From JAFECT01 sp964432415 (lineage in GTDB: Bacteria; Pseudomonadota; Alphaproteobacteria; Caulobacterales; Caulobacteraceae), in the NCBI GenBank assembly GCA_964432415.1, contig CAYSNW010000002.1, forward strand, positions 92,306 to 156,305: a DNA stretch of 64,000 bases, in the 5' to 3' direction. The notes beneath the pieces are model-generated. The model did no database searches and had not been told where the DNA came from. It worked only from the letters and a program-made list of their open reading frames with translations. A program made the position numbers and the translations under genes. Shown here piece after piece: positions 16,225 to 24,352 of the stretch. Numbering within the stretch: the stretch's first letter is position 1; every line of letters starts with the position of its first letter.

Positions 16225-16890
16225 ATGAAAGTCCTGATCGTCGAGGACGAGACCCGTCTGGGCCAGTTCCTGAAGCAGGGCCTGTCGGAGCATTCCCACA
16301 CCGCCAACTGGGTCGGGAATTGCCGCGACGCCAACAACGCCCTGGCCGAGACCCACTACGACCTGATCGTTCTGGACCTGAGCCTGCCCGACGGCGACGG
16401 CCTCGACCTGGTGCGCGAGTGGCGCGCCTCGGGTTTCAACGAGCCGGTGCTGATTCTCAGCGCCCGGGACGGGCTTGAGGATCGCATCAAGGGCCTGGAC
16501 GTCGGCGCCGACGACTACCTGCCCAAACCCTTCAGCCTTGAGGAGCTGCTGGCCCGCATGCGCGCCCTGATGCGGCGCCAGTCGGTGGTCAAGCATACGG
16601 TGCTCGAGCGCAACGGCATCAAGATGGACCTGCTCGGCCACACGGTGCACCTGAACGACGCACCCGTCGACCTGACCGGCCGCGAATACGCCCTGCTCGA
16701 AATCTTCCTGCAGAACGCCGGCCGCGTGCTGACCCGCACCCTGATCTCCGAAAAGATCTGGTCCTCCCACTATGACGTCGACACCAATCTGCTCGATGTC
16801 TACATGAGCCGCCTTCGCGCCAAGCTCGAAGGCGCCCTGGGCCGGCCGGTGTTCAAGACCGTACGCGGCATCGGGTACCAGTTGCTGTGA
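16225..16890 (+). CDS. OmpR-family response regulator
   Basis: The product is 221 aa: receiver domain with acidic pair at residues 8-9, phospho-acceptor Asp51 (in IVLDLSLPD), conserved Thr/Ser position in ILSARD and Lys in LPKPF. This is followed by a winged-helix DNA-binding domain (about 125-220) ending KTVRGIGYQLL. Its DNA-binding domain is of the type that reads direct repeats with an 11-bp period (PmrA, QseB). I propose it binds the TTCAG repeats in this region. The stop overlaps the start of the kinase gene by four bases. Confidence 0.93.
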   Translation: MKVLIVEDETRLGQFLKQGLSEHSHTANWVGNCRDANNALAETHYDLIVLDLSLPDGDGLDLVREWRASGFNEPVLILSARDGLEDRIKGLDVGADDYLPKPFSLEELLARMRALMRRQSVVKHTVLERNGIKMDLLGHTVHLNDAPVDLTGREYALLEIFLQNAGRVLTRTLISEKIWSSHYDVDTNLLDVYMSRLRAKLEGALGRPVFKTVRGIGYQLL

Positions 16891-18257
16891 AGTCGATCGG
16901 GGCGCGGCTGACCTTCTGGTATGCGCTCAGCGCGACGGTCACCCTCGCGATCCTGTTCCTGGCCGGCTACGAATTGCTGGAAAGTCGGCTGGTGCATGGC
17001 CTGGACCTGCTCAACGAGGCGGAGTTCGCCCAGCTCAAGGCCCGGCTCGGGCCCGACTACCGCAACCTGACTTCCGCGGTGATGGACGAACGCATCCGCG
17101 CCACCAGCGAGTACGGCAGCGTGCTCTTCTACATCTCCATCGAGGACCCCAAGAGCGAACGGGCCAAGTTCAACTCGCGCAACCTGCATGGCCGCGACAT
17201 TCCTGACATCAAGGGCAAGCGCGCCTTCACCGCCGCCATGCCGGGCGCCGGCGACGTCCGCGTCGACGAGTACCTGCTGCCGCCCTTCGACGTGACCATC
17301 GCCACCTCGGCCCGCGCCGTCGGCGACGGCATGCGGGAATACGTGAAGGTCTGTGTGGCCCTGCTCGGCGCCATGCTCCTGGCCTCCATCGGGATCGGGA
17401 TGGGGCTGAGCCGGTTGCTGCTCAAGCCCGTGCGCCTGATCCGCGAGACCGCGCTTCGCATCGGCTCGAACAATCTGAGCGAACGTATCCCGGTCGCCGA
17501 TGTGGAGGACGAGGTCTCCGACCTGGCGCGCCTGCTGAACCAAACCTTCGACCGGCTGGAACGCGCCTTCGACCAGATCCGGCGCTTCTCGGACGAGGCC
17601 TCGCACGAGCTGAAGACCCCCCTGTCGCTGATCCGCCTGCATGCGGAAAAGATGCTGATCGACGGCGACCTGCAGCCGGCGCACGCCGAGGCAGTGCTGG
17701 TCCAGATCGAGGAACTGGCCCGGCTCAACCAGATCATCGACGAACTGCTGTTCCTGTCGAGGGCGGAGGCCAAGGCGGTGGCGTTCCAGCGCAAGCCGCA
17801 GGATCCGGCCCGTCTGGTTGAGAGCTTCGCCCAGGACGCCCAGGCGCTGGCCGAGCATCGGGGATTGCATTTCGCCTCTACCCACGAAGGTGAAGGGTTG
17901 GTGGCTCTGGACGAGAAATGGATCCGCCAGGTCCTGCTCAACGTGCTGACCAATGCGCTGAATGTCTCGCCGCCCGGCGGCACCGTCTCCATGACCTCCC
18001 GCGTCGGACCCGATGGTTGGCGGGTCGGCATCGAGGATCAGGGGCCGGGACTGACCCCGGACCAGCGCGAACGAATCTTCGAACGCTTCGTACGCTTCAA
18101 TGCGCCGGCCGTCGGTGACCGGGGCAGCGGCCTGGGCCTGACCATCTCACGCAGCATCGTGGAGCTTCACGACGGCCGCATCTTCGCCGAGGCTGCCTCC
18201 GTCCGCTCGGGGTTGCGGGTCTCCTTCGTTGTGCCCGCGTTCGAAACGGCGGCCTGA
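16887..18257 (+). CDS. sensor histidine kinase partner of the 16225 regulator
   Basis: The product is 456 aa. Membrane helix 1 is at about 8-28 and helix 2 at about 153-175, enclosing a periplasmic sensor of roughly 120 residues with no recognised fold. HAMP follows (about 177-228), then the dimerisation domain with His240 in ASHELKTPLS, and an ATPase domain with the N box (NVLTNALNVSPPGG), EDQGPGL and GSGLGLTISRS. The layout is like CusS/PmrB/QseC kinases. The signal is unknown; the regulated genes suggest a nutrient or metal complex. Confidence 0.92.
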   Translation: MKSIGARLTFWYALSATVTLAILFLAGYELLESRLVHGLDLLNEAEFAQLKARLGPDYRNLTSAVMDERIRATSEYGSVLFYISIEDPKSERAKFNSRNLHGRDIPDIKGKRAFTAAMPGAGDVRVDEYLLPPFDVTIATSARAVGDGMREYVKVCVALLGAMLLASIGIGMGLSRLLLKPVRLIRETALRIGSNNLSERIPVADVEDEVSDLARLLNQTFDRLERAFDQIRRFSDEASHELKTPLSLIRLHAEKMLIDGDLQPAHAEAVLVQIEELARLNQIIDELLFLSRAEAKAVAFQRKPQDPARLVESFAQDAQALAEHRGLHFASTHEGEGLVALDEKWIRQVLLNVLTNALNVSPPGGTVSMTSRVGPDGWRVGIEDQGPGLTPDQRERIFERFVRFNAPAVGDRGSGLGLTISRSIVELHDGRIFAEAASVRSGLRVSFVVPAFETAA

Positions 18258-18293
18258 ACCCGCACGCGGCCACGTCCCGCCACCTGAATTTCC

Positions 18294-18321
18294 TTTAAGC
18301 TTTCCGTCAGGTTCTCGTCAG
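18294..18321 (+). promoter_or_regulatory. three 11-bp-spaced repeats (site D)
   Basis: TTTAAG (18294), CGTCAG (18305) and CGTCAG (18316) are exactly 11 bp apart, 177 bases upstream of the TonB receptor start. The middle T of the consensus is G in two copies, a variant also seen in site F. Probable binding site for the adjacent response regulator. Confidence 0.55.
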
Positions 18322-18497
18322 ACGAAGCCGGGACTCTTCGCCCGACAGCATGACCCACGTGTGCATGCGTCACTCATCGAGGGGCCTGGCCGTCCGGGGC
18401 GAGAAGAAACCCGACGCCCGTCCGCCGCCACCCCGCCCAGGGCCGAGCTCCGGACGGACAAACAAAAAGTCCGCACAGCGGATGGGAGGGAAGCGAA

Positions 18498-20729
18498 GTG
18501 ACTTTCAAGAAGCTTTTGACGATCACAGCCCTGATCGGGATTCCGACCCTGATCGCCACGGCCGCCTTCGCGGACGCCCCCCCTCCGGCCAAAGACCCCG
18601 CGTCAAAGTCCGCGCCCAAGGATGAGACGGCAAGCGTCGAGGAAGTCGTAGTCACCGGCCGCTTCCTGGACACCGGCGCCAGGAGCGCGAGCAAGCTCGA
18701 CATCGACGTGAAAGACACGCCCATGAGCGTGGCCGCCTATACCGGCTCGTTCATGAAGGCGGTGGAGACCAATCAGGTCGCCGACCTCTATCGATACATG
18801 ACCGGCATCTCGCGCGCCGGCAATACGGGCTACGACCTCACGCTGCGGGGCTTCAAGACCTCGGGCAACGACCGTAACGCCATCATGACCGACGGCCTGC
18901 CCGGCCTGACGGTGCGCTTCGGTTCCCCGCCGACGATCGGCACCGACCACATCGAAGTGGTCAAGGGGCCCGCCTCGATCCTCTACGGCCAGACGCAGCC
19001 CGGCGGCTTCGTCAACATCATCACCAAGAAACCCCGCGCCACGCCATCGACCGACGTCGAGGTGCGCACGTCACGGGGCGTCGGCAGCTTCAACCGGGCC
19101 AAGGGCGTCCTCGGCGCGATCGACTCCACCGGGCCGCTCGATTCCAATGGGACGTTCCTGTACCGGCTCGTCGCCCAGGCCGGATATACGGACGGTTTCC
19201 GCACCAACTCCTACGACCGGCCCGTCTACATCGCGCCGAGCCTGACCTGGAACGTTTCCGACAAGACCCGCGCCACGCTCGAGCTCGAGTACCGTACGGT
19301 CAAGACCCACTACGACACCTACCTGGTGGCCCCCCACAAGGACATCACCTTCGTCGCTCCGATCGACACCTCCTACCAGGAGCCGGGCGACTATCTGAAG
19401 GAGACGGGCAAGACCGCCACCCTGTTCGTCAATCATGATTTCAGCGACCACCTGCGCGGCAATTTCTCCTACCGCTATGTCGATCACGACGACGTCGCGA
19501 AGGGCTTCGACGTTGTGGCGGTGTTGCCGACCTTCACCGGCGTCTCGCGCCGCGCCCGAGGCCAGGACAACAAGCGGACCTACTCCTTCGGCGACGCCAA
19601 TCTGGTTGGCGACTTCGAAGTGGCTGGCATCAGGAACAAGTTCGTCGTCGGAGCCAACTACGGCACTGAGACCGCTGATCTGAACCGCTTGCAGTTCTTC
19701 AACGCGCCGACCTCCGGAGCCCAGTCGCTGAATATCTCGGTGATCAATCCGGTGTACGGAGTGGCCGGGCCGCTGGACTCCTATCCTCTGGTCAACTCCA
19801 CCACCCCAACCAACCTCAACGACCGATATTCGACCAACAAGGCGACCGGCCTGTACATGTCGGACCTGATCACCTTCACCGACCAGTTCAAGGCCATGGT
19901 CGGTCTGCGCTATGCGAAGGAAGAACTGACCATCCAGGAGTTGAAACTGACCGGGGTTCCGACCCAGTCGGCGACCACTTCCTCCACCCTGCCGATGGTC
20001 GGCCTGCTCTACGAGCCCAACGAACACCTGTCGTTCTACACCAGCTACTCGACGTCCTACGTGCCTGTGCCGGCGTCCAATATCGACGTCAACGGCCTGT
20101 ATTCCTTCACCCCCACCACCGCGAGCTCGATCGAGTACGGGGTCAAGGGCGACTACTTCAGGCACCACCTGACGTTCACCTTCGCCGAGTTCGACATCAA
20201 GAAGAAGAACGTCATCAACACCTTCAGCTGCCCCTTCGGCACCTGCTCCAACCAGGTCGGCGCGGAGGAGGCCAGAGGCTTCGAACTCGAGGCGGACGCG
20301 CGGCCGATCGACCAGTGGCAGATCACCGCCGGCTGGTCGCACATCAACGGTCGGGTGACGAGCACCAACATCGCCGCTCAAGCCGGCGCTGAACTGACCA
20401 ACGTGCCGCTCAACGCCGCCCATCTCTGGACGCGCTATGACGTGCCTGAGGGCGCGTTCAAGAACCTCGGCTTCGGCTTCGGTATATCCTACACCGGCCA
20501 GCGCACCGGACTGCTTCCCACCGCCAGCAGTTCCGCGGTGATGCCGTTGCCCGAATACACCGTCGCGGACGCCGCCATCTATTACCGGTTCCGCAACATG
20601 GACATCACCTTCAAGGTCTCCAACCTGACCGACAAAATCTACTACGAGAGCGCCGGCTTCACCGGCGACATCAACATCGTGCCCGGCGAGCCCAGGACCG
20701 CGACCCTGAGTTTCCGCGCCCACTTCTGA
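18498..20729 (+). CDS. TonB-dependent receptor, siderophore-receptor type
   Basis: The product is 743 aa from a GTG preceded by GGGAGGG. Signal peptide (MTFKKLLTITALIGIPTLIATAAFA), a TonB-box-like segment (ASVEEVVVTGRF), plug domain (DVKDTPMSVAAYTGSF to VVKGPASILYGQTQPGGFVNIITKKP) and a 22-strand barrel ending in the terminal Phe of SFRAHF. The plug sequence is of the FhuA/FpvA siderophore group. It should import a ferric or other metal complex across the outer membrane. It is followed by a small exported protein and a membrane reductase, consistent with iron release after uptake. Confidence 0.92.
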   Translation: MTFKKLLTITALIGIPTLIATAAFADAPPPAKDPASKSAPKDETASVEEVVVTGRFLDTGARSASKLDIDVKDTPMSVAAYTGSFMKAVETNQVADLYRYMTGISRAGNTGYDLTLRGFKTSGNDRNAIMTDGLPGLTVRFGSPPTIGTDHIEVVKGPASILYGQTQPGGFVNIITKKPRATPSTDVEVRTSRGVGSFNRAKGVLGAIDSTGPLDSNGTFLYRLVAQAGYTDGFRTNSYDRPVYIAPSLTWNVSDKTRATLELEYRTVKTHYDTYLVAPHKDITFVAPIDTSYQEPGDYLKETGKTATLFVNHDFSDHLRGNFSYRYVDHDDVAKGFDVVAVLPTFTGVSRRARGQDNKRTYSFGDANLVGDFEVAGIRNKFVVGANYGTETADLNRLQFFNAPTSGAQSLNISVINPVYGVAGPLDSYPLVNSTTPTNLNDRYSTNKATGLYMSDLITFTDQFKAMVGLRYAKEELTIQELKLTGVPTQSATTSSTLPMVGLLYEPNEHLSFYTSYSTSYVPVPASNIDVNGLYSFTPTTASSIEYGVKGDYFRHHLTFTFAEFDIKKKNVINTFSCPFGTCSNQVGAEEARGFELEADARPIDQWQITAGWSHINGRVTSTNIAAQAGAELTNVPLNAAHLWTRYDVPEGAFKNLGFGFGISYTGQRTGLLPTASSSAVMPLPEYTVADAAIYYRFRNMDITFKVSNLTDKIYYESAGFTGDINIVPGEPRTATLSFRAHF

Positions 20730-20737
20730 CCCCGAAG

Positions 20738-20760
20738 GGAGGCGCGCCGCGCGCGCCTCC
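20738..20760. terminator. strong GC hairpin after the receptor gene
   Basis: A perfect 10-bp stem (20738-20747 with 20751-20760, 3-base loop) follows the receptor stop by eight bases. It lacks a T-run, so it may reduce rather than stop transcription into the next two genes, or protect the receptor mRNA. Confidence 0.5.
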
Positions 20761-20821
20761 TAAAGGCCCTTTGATTTACCTGTGGGGAGTGGCCGGAAAA
20801 CCTCCCGCAAGGAGCGACCCC

Positions 20822-21604
20822 ATGCGCCTGTTCCGCTCCCTGACCCTTGTGCTCGTGGCCGCGCTGGGTTCGCTCGGACCGAACGCGCAGGCCCAGGCGC
20901 CCGCCTCCGTCCCATCTCTGATCCTGACCATCTCGGTTAAGCCCGCGGATAGGCCGGCGCTGCGGGAAGACCTGGCCAAGGCCCAGAGCCGTCGACTGCA
21001 CGAGTGGCGGGAGAAGGGCGTGATCGTGAGCTACCGTCTGCTGTTCAATCGATACGCGGACGCAGGCGCCTGGGACGCGGCCGAGATCCTGACCTTCCGG
21101 GACGCCGCCGCCCTGGCGCGGTGGAACGAGATCGAACGCAGCGCGCCTGCGGGGCTCGACGGCGTCGCCCTGCCTCTGGTCACCGCAATCGGCAGCACGC
21201 CTTCCGACCAGGTCCGGCACGGCTCGAGTTCGCCCCATGGCGCGAGCGGCGACCCGCTGCTGGTCATCCCGTACGACGCTCTCGTCCCAATCCCGGAGTA
21301 CCTCCGTTACCTGGATGGCTACACCCTGCCCCAGATGAACGGTTGGATGCAGGACGGCGCGCTGCAGAGCTATGGCCTGCATATCGCCCGCTATTACGCC
21401 GGGCGGCCCTGGACGGCGATGCTGGTCCTCCAGTACCGGGGCGAAACCGGTCTGGCCCGGCGCGAGGAGGTGGTGGCGAAGGTCCGCGCTCGCCTGGCCG
21501 CCGATGCGGACTGGAAGGCGTTCAGCGACAACAAGAAGGCGATCCGAGCCGAGAAGCAGCTGGTCGTCGCGGACGACCTCGCTTCGGAGGGACCGGACTT
21601 GTGA
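20822..21604 (+). CDS. exported protein with internal duplication, unknown function
   Basis: The product is 260 aa with a signal peptide (cleavage near NAQAQA). The mature protein seems to be two repeats of one module. Residues about 60-105 (WREKGVIVSYRLLFNRY, later W-A-E-ILTF) match residues about 180-215 (WMQDGALQSYGLHIARYY, later W-A-LVLQY) in order and spacing, which suggests a tandem ferredoxin-like or dimeric alpha-beta barrel fold. No family is recognised. Its last four bases overlap the GTG of the reductase gene. A periplasmic accessory role in complex handling is inferred from position. Confidence 0.65.
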   Translation: MRLFRSLTLVLVAALGSLGPNAQAQAPASVPSLILTISVKPADRPALREDLAKAQSRRLHEWREKGVIVSYRLLFNRYADAGAWDAAEILTFRDAAALARWNEIERSAPAGLDGVALPLVTAIGSTPSDQVRHGSSSPHGASGDPLLVIPYDALVPIPEYLRYLDGYTLPQMNGWMQDGALQSYGLHIARYYAGRPWTAMLVLQYRGETGLARREEVVAKVRARLAADADWKAFSDNKKAIRAEKQLVVADDLASEGPDL

Positions 21605-23703
21605 GCCAGCCCATCGCGAGGGCCAAGAAGTCGGCGCAGCCGCTGACCATGCGGCGCCTTCTGCTGCCGATCCATCGCTGGATCGGCATGACGCTGGGAC
21701 TCGTGGTCCTGGCCTCGGCGATCACCGGCGCTGGCATGGCGTTCCGAAAAGAACTCGATCCGGTCGTCTACGCCGGGCTTCTGAAGGCGCCCGCCTGCGC
21801 CAGCCGCCTGCCGCTGGACGCCTTTGTCAGCCGGGCGCGCCTGCTCAGGCCCCGGGAAAAGCTCGACTACATCCGCCTGCTGGACCGGGCGGACGCGCCG
21901 GTGATCCTTCGCTTCGCGGACAAGGAGACCCTGTATTTCGCGCCCTGTAGCGGGGTGCTGCTCGGCCATCAGAACCGGTACGAGGGCTTCTTCGGCCGGC
22001 TGGAACAGCTGCATCGCTTCGCCTACGTCAAGAACGGCGGCTGGCTGATGGGCGCGGGGGCCTTGTCCGCCCTGTTCGTCATGGCCGTGGGCGGCGTGCT
22101 GATCTGGTGGCCCCGCGCGCCGCGGCGCTTCGCTGACGGCCTGAGGCTGAACACGCGACTGAAGGGCGCCGCCTTCGAGCTCGACCTTCACCGGACACTG
22201 GGGGCCTGGGCGGCGATCATGATCGCGGTCAGCGCCACGACGGGTTTGCCCAACGCCTTCGACAATGTCCGGGACGCCCTCAACATCTTTTCCGGAACGA
22301 AGGAGACGCCGCCTCCCAAATCCGCGCCGCCGCCCGGCGCGAAGCCGGCAAGGATCACCATGGAACAGGCCTGGCGCACGGCCCAGGCTTTTTCGCCACA
22401 TCCGCGCGAAGCTTTGTTGCACCTGGCCCCGAAGGCTCGAAGTCCGGTCGAAATTTTCCTGATCGGCGCGGACGCACCCCACGCCAACGCCCGGACCTAC
22501 GTCTACCTGGACGCCTATTCCGGCCGGGTCCTGCGTTACGCGCCCTACGCCCGCATGGGGCTCGGCCAGAAAATCTACTACTGGAGCCTGTCCCTGCACA
22601 CGGGCGAGCTCGGCGGGATTTGGGGGCAGTTCCTGCTGTTCTTCGGCGCCGCCTCGGTCCCCGTCCTGGCCTGGACCGGCATCGGCGCCTGGCTGCGGCG
22701 CCGAGTCCACGCGGGAAAGGTCAGGCCGCAGACGGCCCGGGCGACGCAGCGGCGAACGGTCAGCGTGGTGCGCGTCGAGCCCGTGTCGCCGGGTGTCTCG
22801 CTCTTTGAACTCGCCGCCGCCGACGGACGCCCCCTGCCCCCCGCATCGCCCGGCGCCCACATCGACGTCGTCGCGGCTCCCGGCTTGGTGCGCCAATATT
22901 CCCTGATCAATGGCCCGGACGAGAACGACCGCTACCTGATTGCGGTGCGCCGTGATCCCGCTTCTCGCGGCGGCTCCCGCGCCATGCACGACACGGTCAG
23001 CCAAGGCGACAGCCTGAAGATCGGCGAACCGCGCAACCATTTTCCCCTGTCCACGTCGGCGACCAGTCACCTCCTGCTGGCGCGGGGCATCGGGATCACC
23101 CCCATCCTGGCGATGGCCCGAAAGCTGGCCCACGACGGGGCCGAGTTCCGCGTCGTCCACTTCACGCGTTCGCCAGACCACTCGCCCTTCCGGACCCAGC
23201 TCACCGGGGCCGAGCTCGCGGCTCACGCCGAATTCCACCACGGCCTGGACCCGGATGCGGAGGACGCGGTGATCGAGGCGCTGGTGGCCACGCGCCCGCC
23301 TGGCGCCCACCTCTATGTCTGCGGCGGCGCCCGGTTCATGGAGTCGGTCGAGCGCGCCTCGGCGCCGGCCTGGCCGCCCGAGGCGGTGCATCGTGAATAT
23401 TTCAACGCCAATCCGGACGCCTGGTCCGCCGAGCGGCGCCCCGTACGCGTAACGCTCGCCCGGCGCGGAATCACCCTCGACGTGCCGGCCGAACTGACTG
23501 TCCTGGAAGCGATCCAGAAGGCGGGTGTGACCGTGGAGACCTCTTGTCAGCAAGGCGTCTGCGGGACCTGCCTTACCCGGGTGCTGGCCGGGACGCCCGA
23601 CCACCGGGACGCCGTCCTCTCTTCGGCCGAACGGGCCCGCAACGACCGCATGCTGATCTGCGTCTCGCGCGGGGCCTCCGCGGAGCTTACGCTTGATCTG
23701 TGA
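21601..23703 (+). CDS. PepSY-TM membrane protein fused to ferredoxin-reductase and 2Fe-2S domains
   Basis: The product is 700 aa from a GTG coupled to the previous stop. The first 370 residues are a PepSY-TM unit: HRWIGMTLGLVVLASAITGAG (first helix), DLHRTLGAWAAIMIAVSATTG and SLSLHTGELGGIWGQFLLFFG, with His residues suited to heme. From about 385 follow an FAD-binding barrel (QYSLINGP), an NAD-binding domain (GIGITPILAMARKL) and a plant-type 2Fe-2S ferredoxin with Cys649, Cys654, Cys657 and Cys687 (CX4CX2CX29C). Electrons would pass from NAD(P)H via FAD and the cluster to the membrane part, plausibly to reduce an imported ferric complex. Confidence 0.88.
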   Translation: MSQPIARAKKSAQPLTMRRLLLPIHRWIGMTLGLVVLASAITGAGMAFRKELDPVVYAGLLKAPACASRLPLDAFVSRARLLRPREKLDYIRLLDRADAPVILRFADKETLYFAPCSGVLLGHQNRYEGFFGRLEQLHRFAYVKNGGWLMGAGALSALFVMAVGGVLIWWPRAPRRFADGLRLNTRLKGAAFELDLHRTLGAWAAIMIAVSATTGLPNAFDNVRDALNIFSGTKETPPPKSAPPPGAKPARITMEQAWRTAQAFSPHPREALLHLAPKARSPVEIFLIGADAPHANARTYVYLDAYSGRVLRYAPYARMGLGQKIYYWSLSLHTGELGGIWGQFLLFFGAASVPVLAWTGIGAWLRRRVHAGKVRPQTARATQRRTVSVVRVEPVSPGVSLFELAAADGRPLPPASPGAHIDVVAAPGLVRQYSLINGPDENDRYLIAVRRDPASRGGSRAMHDTVSQGDSLKIGEPRNHFPLSTSATSHLLLARGIGITPILAMARKLAHDGAEFRVVHFTRSPDHSPFRTQLTGAELAAHAEFHHGLDPDAEDAVIEALVATRPPGAHLYVCGGARFMESVERASAPAWPPEAVHREYFNANPDAWSAERRPVRVTLARRGITLDVPAELTVLEAIQKAGVTVETSCQQGVCGTCLTRVLAGTPDHRDAVLSSAERARNDRMLICVSRGASAELTLDL

Positions 23704-23715
23704 TCCTTAATCGCC

Positions 23716-23743
23716 GTTCAGGCGGCTTTCACCCTGGCTTCAG
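23716..23743 (+). promoter_or_regulatory. three 11-bp-spaced repeats (site E)
   Basis: GTTCAG (23716), TTTCAC (23727) and CTTCAG (23738) are exactly 11 bp apart and begin 13 bases after the reductase stop. They give the downstream pair of genes its own copy of the putative operator, 58 bases from the start codon. Confidence 0.6.
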
Positions 23744-23801
23744 CCGGGCGCCGTCCTGTCGTCCCAAGCCTCCGAGGGAGGCGCCCAGGAGGAACCGCAC
23801 C

Positions 23802-24344
23802 ATGATCCGCTCCCTGTCGCTCACGGCCGCGCTTGTCGCCGGCGTGATCGCCGCCCAGCCGGCCGTCGCCCAGACCACGCCGGCCGCGGCGCCCGCCGCT
23901 CCGGCCAAGAACTGGACGGCGCCCAAGTACAAGATCTACGCCCAGAAGCTGTCGGACGAGACGATGGCGGCTCATCCTGAACTGCTCAGCGTCACCATCC
24001 ATGGTGTCCCGCCCGGAATGGACAAGGTCTACACCATGTTCGCCGGCTCCTACCCCGATCGCATCGGCAACCCGGATGATCCGGACGATATCGACGTGAC
24101 CGTCAAGGGCATCACCATCCTCGACCCGCGCTGGCATCGCACCAAGGACACGGTGAAGAAGTTCGTGGTCCTCGAGCCTCTGCGCGACGCCAAGGGCGAA
24201 AACATCGGCCTGATCGTCTACGCCTTCAAGACCGACGCCGGGAACGCCGGCGAGCGTGAGTTCGGGGCCAAGGCCATGGACCTGCGCGACGCTCTGCAGA
24301 AGCAGATCCCGAGCTACGCGGCCCTGTTCGAACCCGCGCACTGA
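23802..24344 (+). CDS. exported protein of unknown family, paralogous to the C-terminal half of the 26570 product
   Basis: The product is 180 aa from the ATG at 23802, preceded by CAGGAGG. Signal peptide ends near AVAQ. The mature domain includes TMAAHPELLSVTIHGVPP (54-71), IGNPDDPDD and a C-terminal LEPLRDAKGENIGLIVYAF. The same order of blocks occurs in the protein encoded at 26570-27367 (TMKAHPELL, IHATPP, LNDAKGHRIGALGCVFAF). It looks like a sensor-type alpha/beta domain related to periplasmic Cache/PAS folds, but that is only impression. Co-transcribed with the orphan binding protein that follows. Confidence 0.65.
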   Translation: MIRSLSLTAALVAGVIAAQPAVAQTTPAAAPAAPAKNWTAPKYKIYAQKLSDETMAAHPELLSVTIHGVPPGMDKVYTMFAGSYPDRIGNPDDPDDIDVTVKGITILDPRWHRTKDTVKKFVVLEPLRDAKGENIGLIVYAFKTDAGNAGEREFGAKAMDLRDALQKQIPSYAALFEPAH

Positions 24345-24352
24345 CGGCCACC

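Noticed and set aside
18258..18497. Possible cobalamin or other riboswitch in the TonB receptor leader
   Set aside because: No B12-box or other known conserved core is present; only a simple stem can be drawn.
23705..23711. Fourth repeat at the start of site E (CCTTAA)
   Set aside because: A good match would need a 10-bp rather than 11-bp step, so only three repeats are counted.
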